Source: Chlamydiota bacterium (lineage in GTDB: Bacteria > Chlamydiota > Chlamydiia > Chlamydiales > Rhabdochlamydiaceae). From it: 64,000 nt of DNA. The notes beneath the pieces are model-generated. The model made no database searches. It was not told where the DNA came from and saw only the letters and a program-made list of their open reading frames with translations. A program made the position numbers and the translations under genes. Location of the stretch: contig JAUPVT010000055.1 of NCBI GenBank assembly GCA_030916885.1, forward strand, positions 16,229 through 80,228, written 5' to 3'. This document shows positions 27,562-35,780 of the stretch, one piece after another (position 1 is the stretch's first letter; each line of letters begins with the position of its first letter).

Positions 27562-27784
27562 ATGATACTACCAGTAGGAAAAGAGAAAACCATATTGACA
27601 AGAGATGCTGTATTTGAAGCCCTAAAAGGACAAATCAATGAGCAGACACATAAATGTTACAGCTCCTGTAAAAACGGCTTTAGGATAGCGTTCAGATGCA
27701 TCTATTAAAAGATCAAATGACGCTAGCAAAGGCCTTTCCGTAAAAGTTCTTTCTAACCTAGTTGCACATATTGCCCAAGATTAG
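27562..27784 (+). pseudogene. Small broken gene of unknown function
   Basis: An ATG preceded by TAGGAG starts MILPVGKEKTILTRDAVFEA, which stops after 47 codons. A second frame continues the same composition, first VTAPVKTALG, a TAG stop, then SDASIKRSNDASKG and LSVKVLSNLVAHIAQD to the stop at 27782. One frameshift and one stop would need repair to give a protein of about 74 residues. The family is not recognised. Confidence 0.55.
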
Positions 27785-27841
27785 TGTTGATATTAGTTTA
27801 TTGGAATTTTTCTAGAAAAAAAAATTCATAAATTCTAAGCA

Positions 27842-27869
27842 GCAAACTATTTTTGACTAAATAGTTTGC
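27842..27869 (-). terminator. Hairpin terminator at the end of the helicase gene
   Basis: GCAAACTATTT pairs perfectly with AAATAGTTTGC (11 base pairs, six-base loop). The stem includes the stop codon of the helicase gene. On the minus strand a run of T (opposite 27815-27824) follows after about 18 bases, so termination efficiency is uncertain. Confidence 0.5.
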
Positions 27870-29860
27870 CAAGAGCTTATTTTTAATAACTGCTTAGGGA
27901 TCTCAAGTAAAAAACGAGAAGGATTAGTAGTAAGATCTTTTCCCATTTTTTTTCTCTGACGAGCCATGCTTAAGCAAAGGTATTCTTTGGCGCGAGTCAT
28001 GGCTACATACATCAACCTTCTTTCTTCTTCTAGACCGGTTTCAAATAAGCTTTTTTCGTGAGGGATGATATGATCTTCTATTCCTACAAGAAAACAAGCC
28101 GTGAATTCTAATCCTTTAGCGCTATGAAATGTGATAAGATTAACATGATCGTCATCAGCTTTTTTTGTATGGGTGAATTCTTGGCTTTGATCGAGAAGGG
28201 CTATAGACAGGAAGTCAGCAAGATTAATTTCTTCTTCTTGTTCATTAAGACGTTTTTCTTCTTCATAGATGGTCATCATATCTACGCAATACATGACGTT
28301 TTCCCATCTAAAGTCACGCATTTTTTCAGATTTGGCTTCATCTTCAATGGATTTTTTATAATTGATGGTTTCAATAAGCCAGGTAAAAGCTTCAGAAAGA
28401 GCTAACTTAGAAAATTGATCTCTAGCAGTATTGATTAAGTTTGTAAAACAACAAATCGCATTAAGTGCTTTATGAGGGAGATGTTGTTTGAGCTCAGAGG
28501 AGAGAGGAGACGCTATCTGCTCCAAAAGATCCCAGAGGGAAATATTGCTTTTACGATTAAAATCGGTAAGTATTTTAAGTGTTTGATCAGAAATTCCTCT
28601 TCGGGGAGTATTAATAATGCGCAAAAGAGCTTCTTGATCAAGAGTATTTACAATCAGGCGTAAGTAGGCAAGAAGGTCTTTAATTTCTGCTCTTTCATAG
28701 AATTCTGTTCCTCCAAATACCTGATAGGGAATTCCTCTTACCCATTGATCTTGTTTTTGCCACACAGCTTGGATAAGGGCTAATTCAAAAGGTCTTGCTA
28801 ATAGGTTAGAGCGATAAAGAATCGCCATCTCTTTCCAAGGAATTTTTTTATCTCTTTTGAGTTTGATCATTCTTTGGATTACAGATTGTGCTTCTTCTAG
28901 TTCGGTAGGAGCATGAAATAAGTGGATTTGCTCTCCTTGTTTTGCATTGCTCCATAGTTGTTTATTGTGGCGTTTTTGGTTATGGGCAATTATAGCATTA
29001 GCAGCTTGTAAAATAGTAGGTGTAGAGCGATAGTTTTGTTCTAACTTGATAGTGGTTTTTGATTCAAAGTCTAAGATGTTTTTAATTTCAGCACCGCGCC
29101 ATCCATAAATGGATTGATCATCATCGCCTACTACGCATAAATTATGATGATATGCAGAAAGCAGTTCAGCTAATCGGTACTGAATGGGATTAGTATCCTG
29201 GTATTCATCAATCATGATATAGCAATATCTTTTTTGATAGGGTAACATTTGTATTTTGTATTTTTCAAAAAGAGTAACTGAAAGAGACAAAAGCGAATCA
29301 AAATCAACAGCATTGTATGCACATAAGCATGATTCTAAGCGTGTATATAAATCCTGACAAAATTGATCATGCCAAGTTGTAGCTTCTAGATCGATTGGAT
29401 TTAACCCTTTATTTTTAATCTGAGTAATTTTCTGTAGTGCTTTTTCCAAAGAGGGAAGTTCTCCTTCATGTTCAAGTAGGTTTTTTGTCACTTGCAGAGC
29501 AATGCGGCGCACCTCTTTTTCTGTATAAAGGGTAAAGTTATTGGTATATCCTAGATGATGAATTTCTTTGCGCAAAAGCTGCATACAAAAACTATGAAAG
29601 GTACTCAAGGTAAGTTTTTTAGCAAGCTTTATCCCTACAATACGAGCAACTCTTTCTCTCATTTCTTGAGCAGCTTTATTGGTAAAAGTTAAACCTAAAA
29701 TCGCCTCGGGTTCAACTTTAAGAGATTGAAGCAGATAAGCAATGCGATAGGCTAATACACTTGTCTTTCCACTACCAGCCCCTGCTAAAATAAGGACTCT
29801 ACCTTCAGTGGCAATAACCGCTTGTCTTTGGTCTGAGTTAAGATGAGGAAATGGTGACAT
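27857..29860 (-). CDS. uvrD: UvrD/PcrA-family superfamily I DNA helicase
   Basis: A 3'-5' helicase for mismatch and excision repair and for clearing replication forks. Walker A is AGAGSGKT (residues 26-33), motif II IDEYQDTNPIQ, motif III VGDDDQSIYGWRGA, motif IV QNYRST, motif V LITFHSAKGLEF and motif VI RRLMYVAMTRAKEYL. At 667 residues it lacks the C-terminal tail of larger PcrA proteins. Its start overlaps the end of rnpA by 23 bases. I recall no helicase beside rnpA in Chlamydia, so this position is probably lineage-specific. Confidence 0.95.
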   Translation of the reverse strand: MSPFPHLNSDQRQAVIATEGRVLILAGAGSGKTSVLAYRIAYLLQSLKVEPEAILGLTFTNKAAQEMRERVARIVGIKLAKKLTLSTFHSFCMQLLRKEIHHLGYTNNFTLYTEKEVRRIALQVTKNLLEHEGELPSLEKALQKITQIKNKGLNPIDLEATTWHDQFCQDLYTRLESCLCAYNAVDFDSLLSLSVTLFEKYKIQMLPYQKRYCYIMIDEYQDTNPIQYRLAELLSAYHHNLCVVGDDDQSIYGWRGAEIKNILDFESKTTIKLEQNYRSTPTILQAANAIIAHNQKRHNKQLWSNAKQGEQIHLFHAPTELEEAQSVIQRMIKLKRDKKIPWKEMAILYRSNLLARPFELALIQAVWQKQDQWVRGIPYQVFGGTEFYERAEIKDLLAYLRLIVNTLDQEALLRIINTPRRGISDQTLKILTDFNRKSNISLWDLLEQIASPLSSELKQHLPHKALNAICCFTNLINTARDQFSKLALSEAFTWLIETINYKKSIEDEAKSEKMRDFRWENVMYCVDMMTIYEEEKRLNEQEEEINLADFLSIALLDQSQEFTHTKKADDDHVNLITFHSAKGLEFTACFLVGIEDHIIPHEKSLFETGLEEERRLMYVAMTRAKEYLCLSMARQRKKMGKDLTTNPSRFLLEIPKQLLKISSWQTI

Positions 29861-30221
29861 TGTTATCGCTTTGTATAATTTTTTCTACAATGCGCTTTAA
29901 GTCAATGAGTACGATTTGCTTGGATATCACCCCTAAGCGAGAGCAAGGGGAAATATTTATTTCTAACCCAATGGGTAGATGGGAGCGCATTTCACGAAAA
30001 ACCTCTCTAACAACGCGTTTAAAACGGTTGCGATCGTGGGCTTTTCCAAATTTTTTAGAGACAGTGATACCCAATTTGGAATCAAGACCTTGTGAACGTT
30101 GAAAATCCACGGAAATCATTTCTCCAAAAATGCGACGGTTACTTTTGGTCAAACGTCTAAAATGGGAGCTTTTTAAAATCCGTGCTGATTTAGGAAATCG
30201 CCAAGATGTGTTACAGGGCAA
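29838..30221 (-). CDS. rnpA: Ribonuclease P protein component
   Basis: RnpA binds the RNase P RNA and helps mature tRNA 5' ends. The RNR signature [16 protein letters not shown] and [16 protein letters not shown] are present. The frame is open to an ATG at 30269, but that start lies 59 bases inside rpmH. A TTG at 30221 ([16 protein letters not shown]) overlaps rpmH by 11 bases and gives the normal N-terminus; I prefer it, though the ATG start cannot be excluded because rnpA/rpmH overlaps occur in other bacteria. The 3' end overlaps the helicase gene. Confidence 0.9.
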   Translation of the reverse strand: MPCNTSWRFPKSARILKSSHFRRLTKSNRRIFGEMISVDFQRSQGLDSKLGITVSKKFGKAHDRNRFKRVVREVFREMRSHLPIGLEINISPCSRLGVISKQIVLIDLKRIVEKIIQSDNNVTISSS

Positions 30222-30345
30222 GGCGCTTACGTCCGGCTCTTCGACGTCTATTAATAATCTTGCGGCCATCTTTAGTTTTCATTCTTTTGCGAAAACCGCA
30301 GGCGGCTCTTCTTTTCTTTTTACTAGGTTGGTATGTACGTTTCAT
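30211..30345 (-). CDS. rpmH: 50S ribosomal protein L34
   Basis: A 44-residue, highly basic protein, [18 protein letters not shown] with the C-terminal [16 protein letters not shown], which is L34. AAGGAATT lies upstream of the ATG. rpmH-rnpA is a near-universal bacterial pair. The frame upstream of 30345 is open but not part of the gene. Confidence 0.97.
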   Translation of the reverse strand: MKRTYQPSKKKRRAACGFRKRMKTKDGRKIINRRRRAGRKRLAL

Positions 30346-30382
30346 TTTTTTTAATTCCTTGTGCCATAAAAGATTCAAAACT

Positions 30383-30412
30383 TGTATAACAATATACATA
30401 AGGGAGTGTAAA
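30383..30412 (-). promoter_or_regulatory. Candidate promoter of rpmH-rnpA
   Basis: On the minus strand TTTACA (30412-30407) and TATACA (30388-30383) are separated by 18 bases, about 40 bases before the rpmH start. Both boxes are imperfect. Confidence 0.4.
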
Positions 30413-30463
30413 TTTCTCAAGCAGAATTCTTTTTAAATAAAAGAATTTACAAAAGAATTGCGC

Positions 30464-30492
30464 TTGCAACAAATCTAACGATTGCTTATAAG
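30464..30492 (+). promoter_or_regulatory. Candidate promoter of rpmJ-rpsN
   Basis: TTGCAA (30464-30469) and TATAAG (30487-30492) are separated by exactly 17 bases, about 37 bases before the rpmJ ATG, in the intergenic region between divergent ribosomal-protein operons. Confidence 0.6.
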
Positions 30493-30529
30493 TTTACTAG
30501 AATTTTAGTTTTTTTCTCTCAGGTAAATC

Positions 30530-30667
30530 ATGAAAGTAAAAGCCTCGATTAAAGCAGACCCTTCAAAAGGGGATAAGATCGTTCGTAGATGCGGACGCAT
30601 TTATGTCATTAATAAAATGGATCCTAACCGCAAACAGCGCCAAAAAGGCCCTGCTCGCAAGAAGTAA
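30530..30667 (+). CDS. rpmJ: 50S ribosomal protein L36, chlamydial type
   Basis: A 45-residue basic protein read directly from the sequence: [20 protein letters not shown], then [19 protein letters not shown] and PARKK. This matches the chlamydial form of L36, which has lost most zinc-binding cysteines and is longer than the 37-38-residue type. rpsN follows after 13 bases, as in Chlamydia. Confidence 0.93.
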   Translation: MKVKASIKADPSKGDKIVRRCGRIYVINKMDPNRKQRQKGPARKK

Positions 30668-30680
30668 GAGTTATAAGGAT

Positions 30681-30986
30681 ATGGCAACAAAATCTTCAAT
30701 AGCAAAGCAAAAAAGACGCGAAAAACTAGTTAGTTTAAAATGGGACAAGCGTCAAGAATTAAAAAAAATAATAGTCGATATCGATAAAAGTGATGAAGAG
30801 CGTTTAGCTGCAAAAATCACCTTAAACAAAATGCCTCGTAATTCCTCACCTGTTCGGTTGCGCAATCGTTGCCAATTTACAGGCAGAGCTCGTGGATATT
30901 TAAGGAGATTTAAAATGTCTCGCCTTTGCTTCCGTGAAATGGCTAATTTGGGATTAATTCCAGGAATAGTTAAAGCTAGCTGGTAG
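30681..30986 (+). CDS. rpsN: 30S ribosomal protein S14
   Basis: A 101-residue protein of the long, zinc-free S14 type; [22 protein letters not shown] and the terminal GIVKASW are diagnostic (broken here to its key blocks NRCQFTGR and KMSR). AAGGAT precedes the ATG at 30681; the frame extends upstream to 30603 but that part is within rpmJ. It ends the rpmJ-rpsN unit and is followed by a strong terminator. Confidence 0.96.
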   Translation: MATKSSIAKQKRREKLVSLKWDKRQELKKIIVDIDKSDEERLAAKITLNKMPRNSSPVRLRNRCQFTGRARGYLRRFKMSRLCFREMANLGLIPGIVKASW

Positions 30987-30997
30987 TATTTTTTTAT

Positions 30998-31028
30998 AAA
31001 ACTACGCTTAAGATTTAAGCGTAGTTTT
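30998..31028. terminator. Bidirectional terminator between rpsN and the GYF-protein gene
   Basis: AAAACTACGCTTAA pairs with TTAAGCGTAGTTTT; the stem is about 13-14 base pairs with a three- to five-base loop and runs into TTTTTT on the plus strand and TTTTAT/TTTTTT on the minus strand. It overlaps the end of the convergent GYF-protein gene and serves both sides. Confidence 0.85.
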
Positions 31029-31406
31029 TTGTAAAACTTCTTTAAATCTTTTCCAGTCGTCTAGATCTTCGTTCCATACGTAAGATTCTTCTTCTATCTT
31101 ATTATTTTCCCAGTCATTGATTAGAGCTTGAAAACTAATAGGTCCAAATTGCTGCCCTGTTTTATTTAGATAGTACCAAAGACATTCCCTATGAGATAGA
31201 TGAATGGGAATTAATTGTGACTTATCTACAGGCTCTGGCATTTTAAGATTCTTTTTACGTTGGAAAAGAACCATAATAAATGCCAAAGCACAAAATAGCA
31301 TCCCTGCAATATACCAGTTTTTTTGGTTTAGACCTTTTTTTTGAGCAAAGCGCGCTGTAATCCATCCCCAAAAAAGACTAATTGTAATATAAAATAGCAA
31401 ACTCAT
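31008..31406 (-). CDS. GYF_2-domain membrane protein
   Basis: The 132-residue protein has two hydrophobic segments (residues about 3-18 and 32-48) and a C-terminal GYF_2/DUF4339 domain (about 76-125): WYYLNKTGQQFGPISF, then WENNKIEEESYVW and WKRF. GYF_2 domains are thought to bind peptides, and a similar protein follows rpsN in Chlamydia. It is a single gene between a terminator and a divergent intergenic region. Function unknown. Confidence 0.8.
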   Translation of the reverse strand: MSLLFYITISLFWGWITARFAQKKGLNQKNWYIAGMLFCALAFIMVLFQRKKNLKMPEPVDKSQLIPIHLSHRECLWYYLNKTGQQFGPISFQALINDWENNKIEEESYVWNEDLDDWKRFKEVLQKTTLKS

Positions 31407-31558
31407 GATTCATCTATTGATGATTTTAGCTAAGAAGGATAGCGGATTGGCTAAAATATAGCAAATTATTAAAAAATTTAATTAAAATAAAGAAGATTAG
31501 CTGATTAATCTACAGCTTGTTACAATGGGTTTTTGGATATAAATTACGGTATGACCTC

Positions 31559-32038
31559 ATGCATAATCAATTAAAAGATATTGATAGTAAAGAATTAGAT
31601 TTGCCAGAAACTGTCTTTGTTCGCGATGTAGAGAGCAAAGTATTTCAATCAATTGTATGGCATTGTTTAACCAAGGTTAAAGACATAGAGCCTTTAGAAG
31701 GAAATCTTTTTGATAGTCTTTTAGGCAGAGAGATCTTAGAAGGTGTAAAAGGTATCCATGTTGAACAAGATCAGAAAAAACATTCGGTCAATATTCGAGT
31801 TGAGCTCAATATTTCGTATGGAATTTCTATTCCAGAGAAAGCTGAAGAGATTCATATGAAAATTCTGGAGGACATTAGTAAATTAACCGGGTTGCACGTA
31901 GGATCGATACACATAATATTTAAAAATTTAATAATGCCTAGGCTTAAAAAAGAACAAAAATTAGAAGATCTTTTACAAGATAGAGTAAAAACGGCAAAGC
32001 CAACTACCGATTCTGATTATTATGATGAGAGTTTTTAA
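31559..32038 (+). CDS. Asp23/Gls24-family (DUF322) protein
   Basis: About 159 residues. The pattern REILEGVKGIHVEQD, VNIRVELNISYGISIPEKAEE and LTGLHVGSIHIIF (shown in part) follows the Asp23/Gls24 consensus of a beta strand, YG.xIPE, and a final amphipathic helix plus strand. In Firmicutes such proteins sit beneath the membrane, held by the anchor AmaP, and respond to envelope or alkaline stress. The next gene is a small membrane protein, then an amidase, supporting an envelope role. The TTG at 31517 is a possible longer start; neither has a strong ribosome binding site. Confidence 0.7.
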   Translation: MHNQLKDIDSKELDLPETVFVRDVESKVFQSIVWHCLTKVKDIEPLEGNLFDSLLGREILEGVKGIHVEQDQKKHSVNIRVELNISYGISIPEKAEEIHMKILEDISKLTGLHVGSIHIIFKNLIMPRLKKEQKLEDLLQDRVKTAKPTTDSDYYDESF

Positions 32039-32053
32039 CTTAAAAGGTCTATT

Positions 32054-32431
32054 TTGTATGATGCAATTGCTGCTTATAAAGAAGTATTTTTCTATTTTAG
32101 CCTAAGTATTTTATTTACTACAGTGGCATTAAGGGTTGTTATTACTCTAATCGGACGCTACTATAGATTTACAGTAGGTAATGCAGATGTCTTTGTTCAT
32201 CTATCTATTTTGCATAGATACGTTGAATATTATATGCATCAAGTGTTTCCTTTACAAAATCCAACAATAAAAATTTGCTTAAATAGATATAATGAAATTA
32301 CCATTGTCCTTGATTTGCTTAAACAGATAAAAGAGATTCAAATTTTTGAGCAGATTGAAAAAGATTTATCAGATCTTTTCTCTTCCTATCTAGGACACCA
32401 GGGGACTTTATTTCTAGAGATTATTTATTAA
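32054..32431 (+). CDS. Small membrane protein next to the Asp23-like gene
   Basis: Not recognised by family. The 125-residue protein begins at a TTG (32054) with AAAGG seven bases upstream. One strong hydrophobic segment (FYFSLSILFTTVALRVVITL) lies at residues about 13-33, followed by a soluble part. The position directly after an Asp23-like gene recalls AmaP, the membrane anchor that recruits Asp23 in staphylococci; the match is by context and topology only, so this is inference. Confidence 0.6.
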   Translation: MYDAIAAYKEVFFYFSLSILFTTVALRVVITLIGRYYRFTVGNADVFVHLSILHRYVEYYMHQVFPLQNPTIKICLNRYNEITIVLDLLKQIKEIQIFEQIEKDLSDLFSSYLGHQGTLFLEIIY

Positions 32432-32449
32432 TAAATAGAGGAACTTTAA

Positions 32450-33595
32450 ATGTATAAAATCTTGCTACATTTAGCTACTCTTCTTTTCCCTTGTTTTATC
32501 TATTCTTTTTCTTTTCAGGATTTTGATTCTTATCAAGGCAGAGTTAGTAAGCAAGAAATAGAAAATAAACTAAAGTATTTGATTAAAGCCAAAGAATCAC
32601 AAAACTATTTTTTACTCACTGATGATGCTTTTACTATATATGCTTCCTTAGAGGATAAGCAGAAAGGTCAAGAAGAATATTATCTAATACTTGGCTCATC
32701 TAATGCTTTACCAACTCTTAAAAAAAGCTTAGCTAATTGCAAAATTGCCATTGATCCAGGACATTTTGGAAGTGAATATTCTCATTTAGAACAAAGGTTT
32801 GTAGAAATTAATTTTCAGAAGAAGCTGCTTGCCTTTAATGAAGGGGATTTAACTTTTCTAACAGCTCTTTATTTAAAAGAGCTGTTGGAAAAAGAAGGGG
32901 CAGAGGTTTTCTTAACCAGGACAAAAAAAGCAGAGGGAGCACTTTCTCAAAATTTCTTTCAATTTTTACAAACACACCCAGATCTATGGTTAACAAAAAA
33001 AACACTAGCACAGCTTTTTCGTGGCATTTATAATGGAGTAGATTTATATGCTCGTGCGGAAAAAATTAATACTTTTAAACCAGATGTTACAGTAATCATT
33101 CACTATAATGCACATGACTCTGAAGGAGAGAAGTATACTTGCACTACAGATAAAAACTATAACATGGTATTTATTCCAGGTTCTTTTGGTAATGGAGAAT
33201 TAAAAGAGAAAAAATCTCGCTATGAATTCCTTCGTTTACTGGTTACTTCTGATTTTATTCTATCTAAACAATTCTCTAAGATAGTTCTAAAAAAATTCAA
33301 TGAGCATCTTCAAATTTCCTCTGTTGCTCCATCAGATGGGGCTCGTTACTTAGAGACAGCAAGTATTGAAGTAGAAAAAGGTGTTTATGCTCGTAATTTG
33401 GCTCTGACAAGACTGGTACATGGACCGCTTTGTTATGGAGAGTCTCTTGTGCAAAATAATTTAGCGGAAGCATTAAGACTTTCTCATTCAGATACAGAAA
33501 TTCAAGGATATCCTTGCTCTTCTCGTTTAAAAGAAGTTGCATTAGCTTATTTTCAAGCTATTCAAGAGTTTTTTATGCAACAAGATGAGCCTTAA
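32450..33595 (+). CDS. amiA: N-acetylmuramoyl-L-alanine amidase (Amidase_3)
   Basis: The exported enzyme cuts the amide bond between MurNAc and the peptide stem. There is a signal peptide (KILLHLATLLFPCFIYSF). The zinc ligands of the Amidase_3 fold are visible as H105 in IAIDPGHFG, E131 in NEGDLTFLTA and H218 or H222 in VIIHYNAHDS. Chlamydiae make a transient septal peptidoglycan ring and use AmiA to remodel it. It follows the Asp23-like pair after 18 bases, with AGAGGAA as ribosome binding site. Confidence 0.92.
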   Translation: MYKILLHLATLLFPCFIYSFSFQDFDSYQGRVSKQEIENKLKYLIKAKESQNYFLLTDDAFTIYASLEDKQKGQEEYYLILGSSNALPTLKKSLANCKIAIDPGHFGSEYSHLEQRFVEINFQKKLLAFNEGDLTFLTALYLKELLEKEGAEVFLTRTKKAEGALSQNFFQFLQTHPDLWLTKKTLAQLFRGIYNGVDLYARAEKINTFKPDVTVIIHYNAHDSEGEKYTCTTDKNYNMVFIPGSFGNGELKEKKSRYEFLRLLVTSDFILSKQFSKIVLKKFNEHLQISSVAPSDGARYLETASIEVEKGVYARNLALTRLVHGPLCYGESLVQNNLAEALRLSHSDTEIQGYPCSSRLKEVALAYFQAIQEFFMQQDEP

Positions 33596-33653
33596 AAATT
33601 TATCTTAAAATCTTGCTTTATCTGCGTTTTATTGGCTGAATTAAGATTCAGAA

Positions 33654-33875
33654 ATGCCGATAAAATTTTTACCTAATTATACCATCACCCCTAGTATTTT
33701 GATTAACCTGATATGTATCGAGTCCGTAAAGGAAAAGATCTGATATCTTTCTTTGACTCCAACGGTATTGAGCTCTTTATGAGGAACAGCATGTCTTTAT
33801 ACAACACACTATTCCACTATGATTGAAGGAAACGTTCTTTCACTAGATCAAATCCAGGTTGTGGAATGGATCTAA
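33654..33875 (+). pseudogene. Fic-family protein, remnant of the N-terminal part
   Basis: An ATG at 33654 opens MPIKFLPNYTITPSILINL and continues to KEKI before a TGA. A neighbouring frame then gives LSLTPTVLSSL, a TGA, and LYTTHYSTMIEGNVLSL, where the STMIEGN block is the N-terminal (inhibitory-helix-like) hallmark of Fic proteins. The catalytic HPFxxGNG motif is absent. Fic enzymes AMPylate proteins and are common in environmental chlamydiae. Nothing else is supported in this 376-base gap. Confidence 0.75.
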
Positions 33876-33971
33876 TCATTCAGGCTACTGGTTTGTCTGA
33901 AGAATAAATAAAAGAGTTTAAAGAAAGACATCTTAGAAGAGCCTGCAGTAGTCAATTTATATTATATTTTT

Positions 33972-35780
33972 TTAATTAGGATTTAACTCTTTTTGCAGCG
34001 CATTTACATCAGATTGAGTAATGCCTTTAATTTGCAAAAGATCTTGAGTAGAGGCTTTTTTGATTCTTTCTATGCTGCCAAAATGGGTAAGAAGTCGTTT
34101 TTTTTTGATGGGGCCAATACCGGGGATGTTATCTAATGCACTAGAGATGAGTCTTTTTTTACGTCTTTTTTGATGAAAGGCAATTGTTTTGCGATGACTT
34201 TCATCACGGATTTTTTGTAAGAGCAGTAATAGAAAGGATCTGGGGTTAAGTAATATGGGATCGTGATTGTAAGGAAGATACACTTTCTCTTGACTTATTC
34301 CCTTGTCATGACGAGAGGCTTCTTTGGCTAATGCAATTAGATCTATGGAAGCTATATCGAGTTTTTTAAACACTTCAAGAGTTATGGTTAGGTGCCCTTT
34401 GCCTCCATCAAGGATGATTAAGTCAGGAAGGTTATCTGCTGCTTTAGCACGGGATAGATGGCGAAAAAGAGCTTCTTGCATGGAGGCATAATCATCACCT
34501 GTATGCTGGGTTTTGATTTTATAGAGTCTTGTGTATTTAGTATCTTTGACGCCATCTGTAAAAGCTATTACAGAAGCCACAGAATCACTACCTGCTAAGT
34601 GAGAGGTATCAAAACATTCAATTCTTTTAGGATAGCGATTGAGCTGTAGGGTGTCTTGGAGATCGAGTAACATTTTTTCCTTAAGGCGTTTTTCATCTTT
34701 TTCCTGTTTAAAGGTACTCTTGGCATTTTCTTCTGCTAGCTTTAATAAGGTCAATTTTTCTCCTTTTTTAGGAAAAAATAGCTGGATCTTGCAGGTACTT
34801 TTGAGAAGCTCTATCAAAGCCAAAGAGGACTGGATAGGGGTTAGGACTTCCTTTGGAAGATTTTTACTGTTTTGATAATGCTGTAGAATGAAAGAGGTAA
34901 GCAATTCATCATCATCTTCAATAACATTAGAAAATGCATAATGCATAGAACCGGTTAATCTTCCTTGGCGCAAAAATAAGAGAAAAAGGCAGATTTCATC
35001 TGCTTGGCGATAGATCCCTATAGCATCAGTAGATTCTATATGATAGCTAGCTGTAGAGGATTGCAAAACATGTTCGAGATAGCGAATGGTTTTAAGTAGA
35101 GAAGCCGCTTTTTCAAATTGTAATTGATCAGAGGCCTGTTGAATTTGCTCATAGAGTTCAGGAAGAATATCTTGATTTTTTCCTTTTAGAAAATAGATCA
35201 CTTTTTGTACTTGTTGATCATATTGTTCTTTAGTGCATAAATTAATGCAAGGAGCAAGGCAGCGATTCATTTCATAAAGCAAACAAGGCCTGGTGCGTTT
35301 TTTAAGTTCATTATCTGAACATTGACGTAAGAGGAATAATTTATTTAATAATTCATAAATTTCTCTTGCTGCGATAGCGCTTGTGTAAGGTCCAAAATAC
35401 AGCCCCTTGTCTTTTATAACTCCTTTATAACGCATAAGACGTAGCATAGGCCATGGATGATCTATATTGATACATAGACTAATAAAGGTTTTATCATCTT
35501 TGAGCAGTACATTAAATTTAGGTTTGTGTTGCTTGATCAAAGTACTTTCTAAAAGCAAGGCTTCTTTTTCAGAAAAAACTACAATTGTATCGATTTGTGC
35601 AATTTGTGCAATCAACAGAGGAATCATAGCTCTAGTATCGCTAAGAGAGAAATATTGTTTTAAACGATTTTTAAGTAATTTAGCTTTCCCAACATAGAGT
35701 ACCCTGCCTGCTTTGTCTTTCATTAGATAGACACCAGGTTGCACAGGAAATAAATCTAGTTGTTTAGGATCAAAAACCAT
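33972..35780 (-). CDS. uvrC: Excinuclease ABC subunit C
   Basis: UvrC makes the two incisions in nucleotide excision repair. It has the GIY-YIG domain (GVYLMKDKAGRVLYVGKAK), the cysteine-containing linker, a UVR motif, the RNase H-like endonuclease domain (ECFDTSHLAG, DLIILDGGKGHL) and the helix-hairpin-helix end (NIPGIGPIKKKRLL). I start it at 35780, where ATG overlaps the mutS stop (TAATG) with GAGAG upstream, rather than at 35801. mutS-uvrC coupling and order match Chlamydia. Confidence 0.97.
   Translation of the reverse strand: MVFDPKQLDLFPVQPGVYLMKDKAGRVLYVGKAKLLKNRLKQYFSLSDTRAMIPLLIAQIAQIDTIVVFSEKEALLLESTLIKQHKPKFNVLLKDDKTFISLCINIDHPWPMLRLMRYKGVIKDKGLYFGPYTSAIAAREIYELLNKLFLLRQCSDNELKKRTRPCLLYEMNRCLAPCINLCTKEQYDQQVQKVIYFLKGKNQDILPELYEQIQQASDQLQFEKAASLLKTIRYLEHVLQSSTASYHIESTDAIGIYRQADEICLFLLFLRQGRLTGSMHYAFSNVIEDDDELLTSFILQHYQNSKNLPKEVLTPIQSSLALIELLKSTCKIQLFFPKKGEKLTLLKLAEENAKSTFKQEKDEKRLKEKMLLDLQDTLQLNRYPKRIECFDTSHLAGSDSVASVIAFTDGVKDTKYTRLYKIKTQHTGDDYASMQEALFRHLSRAKAADNLPDLIILDGGKGHLTITLEVFKKLDIASIDLIALAKEASRHDKGISQEKVYLPYNHDPILLNPRSFLLLLLQKIRDESHRKTIAFHQKRRKKRLISSALDNIPGIGPIKKKRLLTHFGSIERIKKASTQDLLQIKGITQSDVNALQKELNPN

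Noticed and set aside
30130..30436. Plus-strand frames opposite rnpA and rpmH
   Set aside because: They are antisense shadows of two well-recognised genes.
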